From: CAZRRV01 sp964406705 | GTDB taxonomy: Bacteria > Bacillota > Clostridia > Oscillospirales > Acutalibacteraceae | Length of the DNA: 16,159 nt | Assembly (NCBI GenBank): GCA_964406705.1 | Contig: CAYOSS010000036.1 | Coordinates: forward strand, 1 to 16,159 | Reading direction: 5' to 3' | Notes under the pieces: generated by a model | The model's database searches: none | The model's input: the letters and a program-made list of their open reading frames with translations, nothing else | Told to the model about the DNA's origin: nothing | Position numbers and translations under genes: made by a program | Part shown: one piece after another, positions 14,201 to 16,159 of the stretch | How positions within the stretch are numbered: position 1 is the first letter of the stretch | How the letters are laid out: each line of letters opens with the position of its first letter

Positions 14201-15768
14201 GCGTCAGCACGGGCTACTACAGCGACGGGAACAGCCACTACCACGTCTGCGAGATTTGCGGCGAGCGCGTCGACGAGGAGCGGCACTCGGTGACCGGCGT
14301 CAACTGCTCCGTCTGCGGGACGGTGAGAAAGCCGGTCTGGACCCCGGCGGCGGACTTCTCCAATTTCACTCTCACCGGCGGCACGCCCGGGGCGCCCTTC
14401 GCGTTCGGCGCGGGCAGGTTCTCGGCGGGGAATTTGGCCTCCATTACGTTGACGCCAGCCGATTTCCCGAGCAAAGAGGAATTGCAACAGCTCTACGACG
14501 CGGGCTACAGGGGTGTGTCGGTAGGACTGCGCTTCCGCAACACGGGCGGCCATCTTTGGGGAGAAACATATACCGTCACCGCGCCATGGTGCTCGGTTAA
14601 GGCGGAAATCACGCCGACGCCGGGCCCTCAGCAGGTGTCGGGCATTCTTAGGGTGGCCTTCCCGCTGAAGAAGCTTATCGAGCAGAGGGACAGCGTGTTG
14701 AGCGGCGGGCTCTTCACCGTGGCGTATAAGGGCACGGCGAGCGACCAGTGGGCGGTCGAGATAATCACCCCGCTGGAAACTTCTCCCATAGAGCCCTCTT
14801 TCGCCGACAGGACGGTCACCTCGGGCGACCCGGGGGTCGTGGTGGGCGATAAGTACGGCATCGTGACGGAGGATCTCCCCACCAACCGGGAGGTGCTCTA
14901 CAGCGCCGACAATAAGGAGTGGAGCGCCGAGCAGCCCACCTTCGCGACGCCGGGCAAGCACACCGTCTGGTGGAAAGTCGCCGCCGGGGACGGGTTCGAG
15001 GCGAAATCCGGGCAAAACACCGTCACTATCAAGTACTATCTCAACGACCTCTCCGACCCCTCTTCGGTCTACGGCAGGTACCAAATCGAGAACCCGGAGG
15101 GCACTTTCGCCGACGCCCTCCGCCAAGATGAGAAGTTGATTATGAGCGATGATAACGGAAAATACTTCCAGCTCAAAGTCGACTGGTACGTGCCGGCGGA
15201 CAGCCCCGCTTTCTACCTGAAACCCGGCATCCCCGTCGAAAATCTGCAAAAGCTTCTTGACGCGGGGGCCAAGACCGTCAGCATAAAGGTTTACGTCTCC
15301 CCGATGCAGGACGTTCCCTGGTGGGGGATGACTTCCGACCTCTCGGCGGACTGGACCACTCCAAGCGTCACCAGAATCAACTCGGACGGGGGCGTTACGG
15401 AGGTGAAGCTCTCGCTCACCGATCTTATAGCCAACTACGACAGGCTTACAAGCGGCGAGGTAGCCTTCCTCAAGTTTAACCAGAAGGTAGTGCTTAACGG
15501 GCCGCAGGGGAAAGTCTGGTTCGGCGGAAATGACGCTCACCCGGCGGGGAACTACTCCACGGTGTACTGGTTCAATATCTACGCCCCGGAGATTACCCCG
15601 GAGGATACGCCCGCCGCCGTCGCCGCGTCGGAGGACTCAGGCAAGGCTTCCGCGCCCGCCCCGGCGAAGTCCGCCGCCGGCTCCCGCGCAACGGACGCTT
15701 CTCTTCCCGCCCGCATAGAAGAGTTCTTCCGGAGGATATTGGCGGCTTTGGCGAGGGTGTTCGGGTAG
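11239..15768 (+). CDS. Giant membrane-anchored protein with six repeated modules and Cys/His knuckles
   Basis: A 1509-aa protein. A short tail (1-22) leads to one transmembrane anchor (23-46); the rest is predicted extracytoplasmic. Six copies of a roughly 150-residue beta-rich module lie at about 185-335, 388-553, 605-762, 815-984, 1033-1180 and 1285-1450. Each has a (K/E)ELQxLLDAG helix, a G-W segment, usually an APWSG-like turn, and an F-x-LKDLIDNYD segment before a GLF strand. Between modules A-B, B-C, C-D and D-E sits a knuckle, H-[WY]-[HR]-x-C-x2-C-G...H...C-x-V-C-G. Its Cys residues are 358/361/377/380, 573/576/596/599, 782/785/805/808 and 1004/1007/1023/1026. A related Cys region covers 74-153. 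An Ig-like spacer (about 1181-1268) replaces the knuckle before the last module. The C-terminus is an Ala/Pro/Ser linker plus an amphipathic helix (1491-1509); there is no LPXTG. ATG 11239 has AAGGAGGT 5 nt upstream. Metal or disulfide use by the Cys sets is unknown. Confidence 0.85.
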   Translation: MSNNKASNGSLQQIPWYRRYKKPLIIGGAAGAAVIALAVALLILAPWRKSGNGPRGDGGVHNWVDRQVLTESTCTRQGLVRYTCRDCGETKVEKLPLAAHVPTGEYYHDEEEHWHICVNCGEVFDLGSHKWTESPTGMAAKTVAAGKLVCEFCGATGTKTETRVQADPVYPSRDYADTTTVGDGDYLFIPRLNGDNFTFWGTGGKKIAVDWFKGDLGNQPRLTLPIGSGTVTIKPTSYLKSKAELQRLLDAGRTEIRFTVGIKAIGGKGWGGHITVSSPYFSRVWEGMVEKGNLTVRFSLREFIERYDEISANGLFNFFFESDPWDVYEFFFTGVEIVTDHDFTTDWRKDIDSHWHVCTICGEKKDVAAHTLKDGKCSVCGPLSATLLTPATGSGNYRAEANNGGVEHDVAYPTPYEGALAHFSVDGNAAANIIVFSDNLDISVKEELEKIYAAGVTEVVWTLRFRINHVAGSGWYEWPMTVMVTAPWSGLSYSTWFDRNGPDGFGVPLTVKFPVKDLIDNFDKVASEGLFKVNTNAPQDSWSFDIMTPITLTTDHDFSDIWEQTATEHYRVCKICGAVEEATEEEHRFGENGYTCDVCGVVGVNVFTPKADASNFSVSAGGAATANGKPYLDGYSYTEIPPVPNDTGIMLKALGFDFEGDVLAALKALYERGYRELTGAVRFRITGGKWWGADIAVAAPWSGHEPYVSQMFDVETVYFKFALKDLIDNYGKAMSEGLLRLTFKDSVDNSIAVEVVKPLVATVSHEVAEEYTQSDLEHYHACSVCGEVMDTPERHTFTDAEKKHCSVCGDVHRYLFTPNASPNFTVKAYEGDRDVTDRSISSGWNGALAMLRVNCTEAASGARGIIFTANALGRTKEQLRALLDDGLREVTVTVRIRIGSGGTSAGWAMNLTLAAPWSGAYRNVNVSSNDNGEDKDGQTFTVAFALKDLVENFDTAANEGLLFVINTVPQNEIQIDFMSPFEITVAHSVSTGYYSDGNSHYHVCEICGERVDEERHSVTGVNCSVCGTVRKPVWTPAADFSNFTLTGGTPGAPFAFGAGRFSAGNLASITLTPADFPSKEELQQLYDAGYRGVSVGLRFRNTGGHLWGETYTVTAPWCSVKAEITPTPGPQQVSGILRVAFPLKKLIEQRDSVLSGGLFTVAYKGTASDQWAVEIITPLETSPIEPSFADRTVTSGDPGVVVGDKYGIVTEDLPTNREVLYSADNKEWSAEQPTFATPGKHTVWWKVAAGDGFEAKSGQNTVTIKYYLNDLSDPSSVYGRYQIENPEGTFADALRQDEKLIMSDDNGKYFQLKVDWYVPADSPAFYLKPGIPVENLQKLLDAGAKTVSIKVYVSPMQDVPWWGMTSDLSADWTTPSVTRINSDGGVTEVKLSLTDLIANYDRLTSGEVAFLKFNQKVVLNGPQGKVWFGGNDAHPAGNYSTVYWFNIYAPEITPEDTPAAVAASEDSGKASAPAPAKSAAGSRATDASLPARIEEFFRRILAALARVFG

Positions 15769-16159
15769 AGAGGGCGCGGCCTCCCGGCACCGGGGGTTTG
15801 GTGAGCTCGTTACAGCACGATGGTAGCGCGGTGGCACCGGGGGTTCGGATCAGTCCGGCCCCGGGGATCGCTTCCCGCCGGCGCGGGGATAGCCCGGGGG
15901 TACCGTCAGCGCGGGTTCGGCAGCCTTGCCGGTGTCGTGTAGGGCTTATACTTAGGGGATAGAATCGAGCCTGCTTGTTCGGGGGCTCGCAGGTGTGCGG
16001 TAAGTCCCCGCCGGGAGACCCCGGGGGTTCGCCGGCGCGAGAGTAGCCCGGCGGCGACCGATAGTTCTTTTCCCCGGGGCTGCGTGTGGCACGAGCGCGA
16101 GGGAGGCTCTTTCCCTCTCTCCGTGAAAACTTACGCGATGACCTGCGGACAGCTGAGCT
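15769..16159. repeat. Non-coding region with GC-rich degenerate repeats
   Basis: No gene is visible after the 1509-aa ORF. GGCACCGGGGGTT(T/C)GG occurs at 15786-15801 and 15833-15848, 47 bp apart. Related CCCGGGGG-T motifs recur near 15895 and 16020, the latter as CCGGGGGTTCG. TAGCCCGG motifs echo the other arrays of the window. CGAGCC (15966-15971) can pair with GGCTCG (15984-15989), and an overlapping CCTGC/GCAGG pairing is an alternative. I find no tRNA, RNase P, tmRNA or SRP signature and no convincing terminator for the upstream gene. Confidence 0.45.

Noticed and set aside
13969..15540. 523-aa minus-strand ORF
   Set aside because: Antisense shadow of the 1509-aa gene with repetitive Arg/Val/Gly composition and no domain signature.
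15840..16060. tRNA or structural RNA, prompted by GGGGGTTCG motifs
   Set aside because: The T-arm-like motif has no matching 3' stem or acceptor, and no anticodon arm can be drawn; it is part of the local repeat.

Overview
The window looks like chromosome from a GC-rich, Gram-positive-type anaerobe, most likely an uncultured gut-associated member of the Clostridia. This rests on strong AGGAGG-type ribosome binding sites, TTGACA/TATAAT-type promoters, lipobox lipoproteins, giant Ig-like surface proteins and H-[WY]-H-x-C-x2-C-G modules of the kind seen in gut Firmicutes surface proteins. The taxonomic call is an inference. All convincing genes are on the + strand; the long minus-strand ORFs are shadows of GC-rich coding sequence.

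Region 1 (1-840): hairpin-rich intergenic DNA, then a compact type II toxin-antitoxin operon. A RelB/DinJ-like antitoxin overlaps a YoeB/Txe mRNA interferase whose catalytic residues are intact. The unit has its own promoter and ends in a clear intrinsic terminator.

Region 2 (840-1242): a 400-base non-coding stretch with a near-consensus promoter. A perfect 13-bp palindrome lies across its -35 box, and the roughly 270-nt leader holds a run of ten G and a nested hairpin.

Region 3 (1243-10664): a probable operon of four genes. (a) A 1473-aa membrane-anchored protein with two [three Ig-like + lectin-like] blocks and two more Ig-like domains. (b) A DUF4838 lipoprotein, overlapping (a) by ATGA. 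(c) A lipoprotein with three BIG2-type Ig-like domains and a C-terminal beta-rich module. (d) A second DUF4838 protein with no signal peptide, so predicted to be cytosolic.

Region 4 (10636-11238): two successive degenerate tandem repeat arrays fill the 574-base gap. The first is a REP-like stem-loop repeat with a period of about 38 bp, and its first unit forms the 3' end of gene (d). Related repeat sequence also encodes part of the charged cytoplasmic tail of the 1473-aa protein.

Region 5 (11239-15768): a 1509-aa membrane-anchored protein with six copies of the same C-terminal module found in lipoprotein (c). Four-Cys/His knuckles separate most of the copies, and the protein ends in an amphipathic helix. 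Region 6 (15769-16159) is another non-coding repeat-bearing stretch.

Taken together, the genes suggest an undescribed cell-surface glycan-recognition or processing system: two giant adhesive scaffolds, an extracytoplasmic and an intracellular DUF4838 enzyme-like protein, and a repeated module shared between the operon and the neighbouring giant gene. The substrate and any catalytic activity are unknown.
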